Below are positions 52,806-62,800 of a stretch of 64,000 bases of DNA, one piece after another. Under the pieces are notes generated by a model, which was given only the letters and a program-made list of their open reading frames with translations, was not told the origin of the DNA and searched no databases. Origin of the DNA: Aquabacterium sp. (lineage in GTDB: Bacteria; Pseudomonadota; Gammaproteobacteria; Burkholderiales; Burkholderiaceae_C). The DNA lies in the NCBI GenBank assembly GCA_030654395.1, contig JAURXM010000116.1, positions 124,001 through 188,000 of the forward strand, read 5' to 3'. Position 1 is the stretch's first letter; each line of letters starts with the position of its first letter. The position numbers and the translations under genes were made by a program.

Positions 52806-53693
52806 ATGAAACTGCAAACTATCGCCGCCGCCGCTATCTTGGCATTTGCTGGCGCCGCTAACGCGAGCCTGAGCAACTTTGAATCGGGCAACAGCTCGGT
52901 CGCATTCGTCTCTTACGACAACGTCGGTGCTGTGCAAGGTTCGGTCTTTGTTGACCTGGGCTTTTCTTTCAACGACTTCATCCCATCCAGCTTGCCAGGC
53001 GGCTCGGTCGGCAACTTGTCGTCTGAAAACACCAGCGTGGTGTGGAACTTCGGTAACAACACCATCACCAAGAATGGCGTGACCCAATCATCGACCAACA
53101 ACTTCTCTGCTTTTGCTGCTTACACCGCTGCGGCTGGTGCCGATGCCAAGTGGGGTGTGATGGCTGGTAACACCGTTACTGATGTTCTCGGCAATACAAG
53201 CTACATGGCAACAGGTAAGCCGACTGCCAGCCAACTGACACAACAAGCTGACTCTTCACCATTGCAGTTGGTTGCGCCTTTGTACAACAACACGAATGCC
53301 GCTATCACAGGCTCTGATGACAACGGTTCGTACTTCGCACCATCGGCTGCTGATGGCGCTTGGGTTGCCAACACTGCTTACGGTATGGGTGCAGGCAACT
53401 GGCAGAACAACACCAAGTGGTCCACCGTGACCAACCTGACGCAGCTGAACGCGTACTACCTGTATGCCGACGGCACTGAAGCCGTGATGGGCGCCACCGT
53501 GACTGCTGGTGCCGACACCACAGGTTTGTTGAACGGCAAGGGCACTTTCACTTTGGACAAGGTTGCCCAGACGCTGACATGGAAGACAGCCACCTTCGCT
53601 GTGACGCCTTCTATCCCTGAGCCAAGCAGCTACGCGCTGGCTTTGGTGGCTTTGGCTGCCATCGGCGTGGCCACACGCCGCAAGGCCAAGTAA
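52806..53693 (+). CDS. PEP-CTERM sorting-signal protein
   Basis: The 295-residue product has a signal peptide (about 1-21, ending NA-SLSNF), a beta-rich Asn/Thr/Ala-rich body with no Cys, and a C-terminal PEP-CTERM signal: PEP at 271-273, a hydrophobic helix (YALALVALAAIGVA), and basic RRKAK. It should be exported and processed by an exosortase, encoded elsewhere. GGAG sits just upstream of the ATG. The leader holds repeated motifs, and a GC-rich hairpin follows the stop. Confidence 0.9.
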   Translation: MKLQTIAAAAILAFAGAANASLSNFESGNSSVAFVSYDNVGAVQGSVFVDLGFSFNDFIPSSLPGGSVGNLSSENTSVVWNFGNNTITKNGVTQSSTNNFSAFAAYTAAAGADAKWGVMAGNTVTDVLGNTSYMATGKPTASQLTQQADSSPLQLVAPLYNNTNAAITGSDDNGSYFAPSAADGAWVANTAYGMGAGNWQNNTKWSTVTNLTQLNAYYLYADGTEAVMGATVTAGADTTGLLNGKGTFTLDKVAQTLTWKTATFAVTPSIPEPSSYALALVALAAIGVATRRKAK

Positions 53694-53698
53694 TCAGT

Positions 53699-53719
53699 GA
53701 GGGGGCTGCGGCCCCCCTC
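53699..53719 (+). terminator. GC-rich hairpin after the PEP-CTERM gene
   Basis: GAGGGGGC and GCCCCCCTC flank a TGCG loop 6 bp after the stop codon; one C is bulged. There is no strong T-run behind it, so it may be a partial terminator or an RNA-stabilising hairpin. Confidence 0.5.
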
Positions 53720-53769
53720 TGTGCACGGCCCCTGACCTCCCCCAACCCCATCTTCATCTTGGACTTAAT

Positions 53770-55065
53770 ATGAAACTCTCTAAATTGATGATCGCCGCCA
53801 TCGCTGCTTGCGGTGTCTCCCACGTGATGGCCGCTGGCGTGACCCGCCTGACGGGCTCTTCAGCTTCGTCTGTCAACGTGGTTCGCGGTGCTGTGAACCT
53901 GTGCACCACGGCTGGCGGCACCGCCACCGTGTTCAAAACCACAACGGCTACCAATGCCTTGGGCAACCAGTTCACCGTTCAGTGTACGGCTGACTTTGAT
54001 CAAACAACCGTCGACGAATTGCGTGTGAACGTGGCCGGCGGCTCTGAAACAGCTGTGTTGAACGCAGCACTCTTCACCGGCGCTGGTTCTGCCGCCACCA
54101 ACTTCTTGGTGCCTACTGGCAGCTGCACAGCCTTGGCTGCTGGCACTGAATCCTTGAGCTTCTTGGCTGCGGGCCAAATGAAGAACTGTGGCACCACCTT
54201 GGCTGACGTCGGTGTCAAGTCCGATGGCGGCTATTTGGACGAAGAAGGCCCTGTTTTTAACCCAGCCTACGACAGTACTGACTTCGCCCCATCAGGCTTC
54301 AGCCAAGTGTTCGGCATCGCTGTGAACAAGACACTGTACGAAGACCTGCAAGCCTACCAAAAGACGGTTGCTGGCGGCAGCATCGTTGCAGCTGCTTGCG
54401 CTGTGGGTGCCACCACGCCTGAGTGCCAGCCTAGCGTGAGCCGTGCTCAAATAGCATCTTTGGTTAATGCTTCCGCGAGTAACGCAGCCAAAACAACGGG
54501 CGTGACCTTTTTGGCACCAAGCAGCTCAGTGGCTGGTTTGACCAACAAGATCACCTATTGCAAGCGCCCACAAACATCAGGTACACAGCAAGCGGTTCAG
54601 CTGTACTTCCTGAACTACGACGGCAATGGCCCCTTGGGTGGCAAAGAGCCAGTCGTCGGCACCGTCTCGTTGGCAAAATACGCCTCGATCGAGAACTCAG
54701 GCTCATCCAACGTCAAAGCCTGCGTGAACAGCACGGCTGCCGCTGACGGTTACCGCTTTGGCGCGATCTCTTTGGAGAACAACCCTATCGGTGGCTCTGA
54801 TACCTACCGCTTTGTCAAGCTGAACGAAGTGTCAGCAACTGAAGGTGTGGCTGGCGCGTCCAACACAGCAACGGCCATCGCTGGCCGTTATGACTTCGTG
54901 TATGAGCTGTCGGCTTACTGCCCAGGCGGCACTTGCGCTGACATCCTCAACGCACTGGGCACATCGATCACAGCTGGCGCATCCAGCCCTGGCATTTTCT
55001 TGACCGGTATCGAGTCTAAGTATGGCCGCGGTGGCAACTCTGCCAAGGGTTACGCCGTTCGCTAA
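53770..55065 (+). CDS. Secreted cysteine-containing protein of unknown function
   Basis: The 431-residue product has a signal peptide (about 1-21, ending VMA-AG) and a long Ala/Thr/Ser/Gly-rich body with ten Cys residues, mostly in well-spaced pairs (for example CAVGATTPEC and CPGGTC), suggesting disulfides. The start RLTGSSASS and overall layout are somewhat like periplasmic substrate-binding proteins, but I see no firm family. It ends TGIESKYGRGGNSAKGYAVR. It lies just before tpsB and tpsA on the same strand, so it may be an exported partner of that system. Confidence 0.75.
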   Translation: MKLSKLMIAAIAACGVSHVMAAGVTRLTGSSASSVNVVRGAVNLCTTAGGTATVFKTTTATNALGNQFTVQCTADFDQTTVDELRVNVAGGSETAVLNAALFTGAGSAATNFLVPTGSCTALAAGTESLSFLAAGQMKNCGTTLADVGVKSDGGYLDEEGPVFNPAYDSTDFAPSGFSQVFGIAVNKTLYEDLQAYQKTVAGGSIVAAACAVGATTPECQPSVSRAQIASLVNASASNAAKTTGVTFLAPSSSVAGLTNKITYCKRPQTSGTQQAVQLYFLNYDGNGPLGGKEPVVGTVSLAKYASIENSGSSNVKACVNSTAAADGYRFGAISLENNPIGGSDTYRFVKLNEVSATEGVAGASNTATAIAGRYDFVYELSAYCPGGTCADILNALGTSITAGASSPGIFLTGIESKYGRGGNSAKGYAVR

Positions 55066-55132
55066 TGTTTCGTCATAGCTGATGCGGGTTGGCCTGGGTG
55101 TTGTTGGTGGTTGCCCGGCCAGCCTGATCCAA

Positions 55133-55156
55133 GGGGCGGCTTTTTGCCCCGATTTT
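55133..55156 (+). terminator. Hairpin with T-run after the cysteine-containing protein gene
   Basis: GGGGC (55133-55137) and GCCCC (55146-55150) form a 5-bp stem with an 8-base loop, followed by GATTTT. It is 68 bp past the stop at 55065 and directly ahead of a second, perfect palindrome, so it may terminate or attenuate transcription into tpsB. Confidence 0.45.
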
Positions 55157-55182
55157 CAACAGTCCCCAATTGGGGACTGTTG
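55157..55182. promoter_or_regulatory. Perfect 26-bp palindrome before tpsB
   Basis: The left arm CAACAGTCCCCAA and right arm TTGGGGACTGTTG are perfect reverse complements with no spacer, and TTTTG follows. It ends 18 bp before the tpsB ATG, so as RNA it would form a strong hairpin next to the ribosome-binding region, where no good Shine-Dalgarno sequence is seen. It could be a terminator, an operator or a translational switch. Confidence 0.65.
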
Positions 55183-55200
55183 TTTTGTGTGCGTTCTGAA

Positions 55201-56838
55201 ATGAAAAAACTGGCTTATCTGCTCTCGATGTCCTCATGGCTTGTTGCTGCCCAAGCGCAGGCGCAATCTGCAGCACCTTCCGTGCCCACATTTGATGTGC
55301 TGGAGTTCGTCGTCGAGGGCAATACCGTGTTGCCGCCTGCCCTTGTCGAGGCCGCTGTGGCGCCTTTCATGGGCCCCGGCAAAACGTTCAAAGACATGGA
55401 AGCGGCCCGCAAAGCACTTGAAAAAGCCTATCAAGACGCGGGTTACTTGTCCGTCCTCGTGAACCTGCCTGATCAGCGCGTGGACACCGGCGAGGTCAAG
55501 TTGGATGTCATTCAAGCCACAGTTGAAAAACTCAAAGTTACCGGATCGCAATACCACCTGCCTAGCGTCATCGCAGGCAAGGTGCCCAGCTTGGCGCAAG
55601 GCCAAGTCCCTTACTTCCCTGCCGTGCAAGCCCAGCTGGCTTTGGCTCAGTCGGCTGAGGTCGAGGTCACACCCCTGATAGGCCCTGCCCAAGACCCACG
55701 CCAGATTGAGGTCGAGCTCAAGGTCAAAGACCAGCTCCCCATCCGCGGTGGCGTAGAGGCCAACTCACGCCAAACATTCAATGCATCAAGGGGCCGCACA
55801 GAAGCGGTGCTGATGTATGGCAATTTGTACCAGCGCGAGCACGCAGCGGGTTTGGGTTGGACTTATGCGCCTATGCGGCCAGGCGATGCCAATACCTTGG
55901 CCGGGCTTTACAGCCTGCCCTTGAGCAGCACACAGTTGATGTCGCTGTACTACGCGCGCAGCAACACCAACACCCCAACCAAATCGAGTTTGGGCGGCGC
56001 CACCTTCACCCGTGGCCGTTACGCGGGTTTGGTGCTGCACAGCGACCTCAATGCACGTCAATGGCCCGTGACACATGGGCTGGATTTTGGGCTGGACTTC
56101 AAGCGCAGCAACGACCGCAATGAAGGCATCGGCGGTGTCAGCATCAACAAGCCTGACCTGCGCTACACCGTGGCCTCTGCACGCTATGACTTGAGCTGGC
56201 GCGGCGAGGGTGAGAACATCACCAACTGGCGTGCGGGTGTGTATACATCGCTGCGCGCACTGTCTGAGCGCGAGGTCGATTGCAACGGCGTCAAGCTAGA
56301 GCAATTTGCTTGCAAACGCAGTGGTGCCTCGGCCGACTTCATGCAGCTCAAGCTGGGCATGGGCCGTGCCCAGACTTTGCCCGCCAACTGGACGTTGAAG
56401 TTTGACTTGGATCTGCAACTGGCTTCAGGCCCGATGGCCCCCAGCGAGCAGATGAGCTTGGGCGGTGTCGACACCGTGCGCGGCTATTACGACTATGAGC
56501 AGTCTGGTGACCAAGGCTGGAACAGCCGCTTGGAGTTGGTCTCGCCCGTGTGGCTCAAGCTCAAAGACGAAGAAGGCATCAAGGCCGTGGCCTTTTGGGA
56601 TCGCGGCGAGCTGCGCTTGATCAAGGCGCTGGCGACCGAGAAACCCATTGTGCAGCTAGGCAGCATTGGCTTGGGCCTGCGCTTGAACAACGCACAGGGC
56701 TTGACAGCCAAGCTGGATTTGGCCATCCCGATTTACGACACGACCAAACCGACTGAATCCGGTGGCGTGGAGTCAGCGACTGGCGGCCAGGACAAGCGCC
56801 GCTGGCGTTTGGACTTGGCCGTGCGCCAGTCCTTTTGA
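55201..56838 (+). CDS. Two-partner secretion transporter TpsB (ShlB/FhaC/HecB family)
   Basis: TpsB is the Omp85-family outer-membrane pore that exports its TpsA partner. The 545-residue product has a signal peptide (ending AQAQS near 21-23), two POTRA domains (FVVEGNTVLPPALVEAAV near 36-53 and LKVTGSQYHLPS near 113-124), then a 16-strand barrel with the VRGY motif (GGVDTVRGYYDYEQS) in the lid-loop region and a terminal Phe for BAM insertion. I chose ATG 55201, since the upstream frame encodes no signal peptide. It lies 35 bp before tpsA. Confidence 0.94.
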   Translation: MKKLAYLLSMSSWLVAAQAQAQSAAPSVPTFDVLEFVVEGNTVLPPALVEAAVAPFMGPGKTFKDMEAARKALEKAYQDAGYLSVLVNLPDQRVDTGEVKLDVIQATVEKLKVTGSQYHLPSVIAGKVPSLAQGQVPYFPAVQAQLALAQSAEVEVTPLIGPAQDPRQIEVELKVKDQLPIRGGVEANSRQTFNASRGRTEAVLMYGNLYQREHAAGLGWTYAPMRPGDANTLAGLYSLPLSSTQLMSLYYARSNTNTPTKSSLGGATFTRGRYAGLVLHSDLNARQWPVTHGLDFGLDFKRSNDRNEGIGGVSINKPDLRYTVASARYDLSWRGEGENITNWRAGVYTSLRALSEREVDCNGVKLEQFACKRSGASADFMQLKLGMGRAQTLPANWTLKFDLDLQLASGPMAPSEQMSLGGVDTVRGYYDYEQSGDQGWNSRLELVSPVWLKLKDEEGIKAVAFWDRGELRLIKALATEKPIVQLGSIGLGLRLNNAQGLTAKLDLAIPIYDTTKPTESGGVESATGGQDKRRWRLDLAVRQSF

Positions 56839-56873
56839 TATTTGCCCGTTAGTGATCCCCTGGAGTAGTTGAC

Positions 56874-59800
56874 ATGAACAAGCACATCCACCGCCTCGTC
56901 TTTGACCGTCTGCGTGGCATGCGGGTGCCCGCTGCCGAGACCGCTCGCGCCAGCGGCAAGGCCGCAGGAGGCCAAAGCCGCGCCGTGGCCGTGGCTGGCT
57001 TGGCCGTGGTGTCCTTGGCTGCGGTGGGTTTGGCAGACGCCAGAGACGTGGCTGCACCCTCGGTCAACAGGTCGATAGGGGACACCATGATGCGCTCGGG
57101 CATGTTCACGTTGAACCGCAGCCAAGGGCCCGTGTGGAATGCCGTGTTGGACGCGGGTAAATCAAGCCAGTTCAAGGTGAGCACCGGTGTCAACAACACC
57201 TTGATTGATCAGTACGACAACCGCGTCACCATCAACTGGGACAGCTTTAACTTGGGCGCCGACTACAGCGTGCGCTTTAACCAGCCCACAGGCGGCTCTG
57301 CCTACAACATCATCTGGGATTTGAACCCCACCGTGATCATGGGCAAGATCACGGCCAATGGCGAGGTGATTTTGCAGAACACCAATGGCGTGATTTTTGG
57401 CTCGTCAGCGCGTGTGCAAACAGGCAAGTTCGTCACCACAGCCTTGAAGATGACGCAAGAGGCCATCGACAAAGGCCTGAGAGCCAACCGCAAAGGCGAG
57501 GTGATGTTTGGCGGCGATGACGCCAACCCACTGGGCTTCATCACCATTGAGCGCGGCGCCGAGATCAAGGCCTTGGCTGGCGGCGACGTGTTGATGATCG
57601 CGCCTAAGGTCTTTAACGAAGGCACCATTGAGACCCCTAAAGGCCAGACAGTTTTGGCTGCTGGGCAAAAGGTCTACCTGTACACCACCGTGGACCCCGC
57701 ACAGCGTGGCCTGCTGGTCGCGGTAGACCCATTTGCCGCTGGCCCTGCAGGTATCAACACCGTTGAAAACGCCGAGTCGCAGGCCTATGGCGGCGACGCC
57801 AGTGGCATTGGCAAAAAGGTCAACCAAATCGTGGCCGAGCAAGGCAGCATCAACCTGGTTGGCTTGACCGTGCGCAACAACGGCATACTGACCGCGACCA
57901 CGGCCGTCAAGGGGCAAAACGGGGCGATCTACTTGCAGGCGCAAAAGACGACGGCTGGCGTGGAGCGCTCTGGGAATGACACCATCCGTGTGCAGAACGA
58001 GCTGGGCAGCGTGGAGCTGGGCGCAGGTAGCTTGACCCAGGTACTGCCTTCTGTCGAAGTGGTCAAGCTGGCAGATGGCACGATGGGCGAGGCCACACAG
58101 ACAGCGGCGGAGACCTTCAACAGGTCGCGCATTGACATCACGGGGGCCGATGTGCTGGTGCGTGGTGGTGCCACTGTGCGCTCACCTTTTGGCAACATCA
58201 GCATCTTGGCTGCCAAAGATGCCAGCCAAACATCGCTTTTGGGCGACACACGGTCATCGATTCTCGCCAAAGACAGCAGCCGCATCGTGGTTGAAGATGG
58301 TGCACTGATCACTGCAGCAGGTTTGCGCAATGTGGCCTTGCCCATGAGCCGCAACCAGATCAGCGGCAGGTTGTTTGCCAATGAGTTGGCTGACTCGCCT
58401 GTTCAGCGAGGCGGTGTGCTCTACCGCGAAGGCGTTAATGTTGATGCGCGCATGGTCACGACGGTGGCCAACGTGAAGGGCTTTTACAACAGCATCGGGC
58501 GCACAGCGCAAGAGTACGTCACCCAAGGCGGCTCTGTTCGCATCATGTCGGGCGGCACCACCGTCATTTCTGACGGCGCCAAAATCGATGTATCAGGCGG
58601 CAGTGTGGCCTACCAAGCTGGCACCCTGACCAGCAGCTTGCTGCGCAAAGGAGACAGCATCGTCCGGGTTGAGGACGCGAGTGCAGGCACGCGTTATGAC
58701 GAGCTGATCCAGTCCAGTGACCGTCAAGGTGCGGTAGAACAAGCCGCTTACATAGAAGGCAAGGATGCGGGTGATGTGCAACTGGTGGGTCAACAGTTCT
58801 ACTTGGGCGAGGGCACCCTCAAGGGTGATGTGGTGTTGGGGGCGGCGCAACGTGCGGGCTTGCTGTCGTCACAGATTGACCTGAGTGCGCGCCCTGACTT
58901 ATACGCGTCCATCCGGCCAAAGGCTGCAGGCCTGACGCTGGGTTACAGCGACGACGCCCGCAGCTTCATGAATGCGGTTCAGATCGTGCAGACTGTGACC
59001 GGCACCAACACGGTGTCTGCCTCTACTTTGTCTGCGGGTGGGTTTGGTGACCTGACGGTCTATGCGCAGGGGCTCCAGGTTGACAGCGCCGCACAATTGA
59101 ATCTGGCCGCATCGGGTCAATTCAAAGCGGTGACAGTGTCTGGTATCCATGTTGACGGCGCAGTGCGTATAGCGGCTGGCACCATTGATCTCAAAGGGGC
59201 GGGCGTGAGTCTGGGGCAAGGTGCGACATTGGATGTCTCTGGCACCAACCTAGATGAATATGGCCGCAGTGGCCGTGCTGACGCAGTCAATGTGCAAGGC
59301 GGTCAAGTCAGTTTGAATGGCGAGGCGGTAGATTTGAAGGTCGGCAGCACCATTGATGTGTCTGCGGGTGCATGGCGATCGACCAGCGGCATCGTCAGCA
59401 AAGGCTCGGCGGGCAGCGTCACGCTGAATGTCGGCGAGCTGAATGCAGGCACGCTGGCTTTGAATGGCAGCTTGCGCGGTTTTGATTTCCAGTCCGGTGG
59501 CACCTTAAAGATAGCGGGCGTGACTGGCGTGGCGATAGGTTCGCCAGCCAAGCTGGATGATCTGTTCTTGAATACAGCCTTCTTTGAGGACAACGGCTTC
59601 GGCACGTTTGACTTGCGTAGCCGTGGTGACGTCACCGTGGCGGCTGACACGCGGTTGGCGCCTCGCTTGCGCAACATGGTGCTCAACAGTGGCCGCACAG
59701 CCAGCAGCGGGGCCTTGTTTGGCTTGACACAGCTTGAAGATGGGCTGCGCTCACCCATTGCATTGAGTCTGACCGCTGTCAGCCCCTCGGTTAATAACAG

Positions 59801-62800
59801 CGCCGGCTACAAAGAAGGTGGCCGTGTGGTGATCGGTGAGCGTGCTGCCATTGATGTGGGTGCGGGTGGGGCGTTCACAGCCGTGGCTGGCCGACAGGTG
59901 CTTGTTAGCAAAGATGCCAGCATCACAGCGCATGGCGGCGCAGTCAAGCTCACACTCAAGGGTGTACGCGGGAGCGCAGGTATTACGCCGGGGCCCGATG
60001 ACGATCAAATCGGGTACATCGCGGATCAAGAAATTCGTGTCAGCCAAGGCGCGCGCATCGACGTCAGCGGCATCGCCAAAACCGTGTCGCAAACACTGGG
60101 TGGTCAGACACGTGTGACGGGTTCTGTCTTGGGTGGGGGTTCGGTCACTTTGAACCTGGATGCGGGCAACACCACGCTAGGTCGTGTGGTCACCGAGGTA
60201 GGATCGCTCATTGATGTCAGTGGCCAGTCGGCTGATTTGAACGTGAGTCGTGGCAACCTCAGCACCAGAGTCAGCAAGGGGGCAGGCTCAGTGAGCGTGG
60301 GTGGCGCAGATGGCTTTGCCTTGATGGGTGACATGCAGGCTCATGCCCCTGACAGCACCGTGGGTGCAGGGCAGTTCACGGCATCGGTCAGCCGCGAGGG
60401 GCGCAATGACCTGACTAATCCGTCGGTTGACGAGACGCGGCACTACACCCAAGCCGACAGGGTGCTGTTGGTGACGGACAAGGTGGCTGGCGTGGAAGCC
60501 GCCGCTGCTAGCTACGGCACGGGTGCGGTTTCATCCGAGCAACTCGCTGCGGCGGGTTTTGATCGCATCGCCTTGCGCGCCGATGACCGCGTTGTGCTGG
60601 GTACAGGCGCCAGCTTGGGCACCGCGCCTGGCCAAGCGCTGCGCGCCATCGTGGTGTCCAGCCCAGTGCTGCGTGCGCAGGATGCTGGCGCACATGAATT
60701 GCGCGCCAGCTATGTCAGCTTGGGTGACAGGGACATCAATGTGCAGCCTGGCGTGGTGGCGTCTACGGCAGCTTTGCCTCAGGCGGTTGCAGGGCAGGCC
60801 AATTTGACCGTGAACGCCGGTTTGATTGAGGTCCATGGCCGGTCTGCTTTGCAAGGCTGGCAAAAAACCCAACTGAACGCCACGCTTGACAAGGCCATGG
60901 GCCTGACGCGCCAAGATGGCGAGATACGCTTCATTGGCCGCACCTTGGACGGCGGGTCTAACAAGCTGGTGGGCTATCTTGGCTTTGATGGTGAACTGAC
61001 CATGCAGGCTGGGCAAGCCTATGCCAGCACCTTGTCTGAGTTCGTGGTACAGGGCCAAATTGGGAACAGCAAATTGGTGACTAAGGCGCCATCTGCTGGC
61101 GCATCAACCAGCGTGACGCCCTTGAGCGCCTTGGCCTCATTGACGCTGCAAGCCGATGACATTCAGCACGATGGGGTGTTGCGCCAGCCATTTGGCAGCC
61201 TCACGCTCAACGCCGTGAACAAGGTGACATTGGGCGCAGGCAGCATTTTGTCTGTATCTGGTGATGGGGTCACCGTCCCTGTTGGCAGCACCGTCAACGA
61301 GCGCACTTGGCAGTACGCCACGCAAGGCGCCACCACCGACAAAGATGCGCCAGGGGTGCTCACACTAGACGGCCTGCCCGTGGCCAAAGGCATCGCAGTC
61401 AAAGGCAAGGGCTTGACCATCAGCAGCCAGGCGTTGATCCAAGCGCAGGCTGGCGGTGACTTGCAAGCATCTGAATTCATCAAAGGCGTGGGTGGCTCAA
61501 CAGACACACTGAACCGCAAGAACCTGTTTGCGGTCTTGCCGACCTACGCTTATGATTTTGCCCCCTACGATACGGAGATCGCCAAAACTGCGGCATTGCA
61601 AGGCAGTGGGCCGAAAGTAGGCGACAAAATCGTGATCACGACCAGCAATGGTGTCTTGGCTGAGGGCAGCTATACCCTGCTGCCAGCGCGTTATGCCTTG
61701 TTGCCAGGCGCTGTGCTGGTGTCCCCTGCCGACATCAAAGCCACGGGCACGCTGAGCCGCGCTATCGTGCAAGATGATGGCAGCGTTTATGTGTCGGGCC
61801 AAATGGGTGCCGTGGGCACCGGCATCAACGGTGGCGACAACCGCCAGACCTTTTTGCTCGAATCTGCGGCCACCTATCTGGCCAAGTCCGCCTACGCCTT
61901 GACCTCGGTTAATAAATTTTTGACCGACAGGGCCGAGCAGCTAGACAAGCCCATACCAAGTTTGGCGGGTGACGCAGGGCGCTCGTCGTTTGTCTCGCAA
62001 GAGGCCTTCAAATTGGACGGCGTGATCAATTTGGCTGGCAAGGATCGGTTTGCCTCAGGACAACTTGATTTATCGCTGCCATCCATGGTGTTGACCGATG
62101 GCAGCCAGACCCTAGAGGCAGGCGCATCAACCGTGTCCGTGCAGGCACTTAACGCGACAGGCGCAGGCAGCATTTTGCTTGGCGGCACACGAGAAGGCAC
62201 TGCCGAGGGCTCCACGATCACCACCACCGCCCATGACGTACGTGTGGCTGCAGGGCAAGTGTCCGCTGGTGAGCTGTTGCTGGTGGCCACCGACAACGTG
62301 GTCGTTGACGATGGCGTGGTGATCGCGGCCAAGGGTGCCGTTAGCAACAAGGCCAATCAACTCAACCTCAAAGGTCACGGTGCAGCTTTGGTTGTGAGCC
62401 AGAACCTTCAAACCGATATCCGCCGTGACCTGAAAGGTGCAGTCGACACGGGCGGCACTTTGAAAGTCGGCAAAGCCACGCTGAAGGGCGCGGCCGTTCA
62501 GCTTGACGCCACCAAACGCCTTGCGCTTGACCCCGATTTGGTGATCGCGTCGCAGCAATTTGGTTTGGCTGCACCGCGCATCGTGATCGGGGGCGCAGCC
62601 GATGGCACCGATGCGGTGTCTTTGGATGGCGCTTTGCTTGATACGGTTAAATCCGCCACGAGCATGCAGCTTCGCAGCTACAGCAGCATTGATTTCAAGG
62701 GTGGGCAAGCGTTTGATGTGCGTCGCCCAGATGGGGCACCCCGCTTGTCCAAGGTGGTGCTGGATGCACCTCAGCTGCGCGGCCTGGGCCAAAGCGGTGA

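Noticed and set aside
53770..55065. Phosphate-binding protein PstS for the cysteine-containing exoprotein
   Set aside because: The start is vaguely similar, but no phosphate-binding loop was seen, no pst genes are nearby, and the ten cysteines do not fit.
60531..61058. Leftward 175-codon frame inside the giant TpsA gene, and several like it to 63967
   Set aside because: All lie opposite the continuous TpsA frame, have no signal of their own, and change frame from one to the next.
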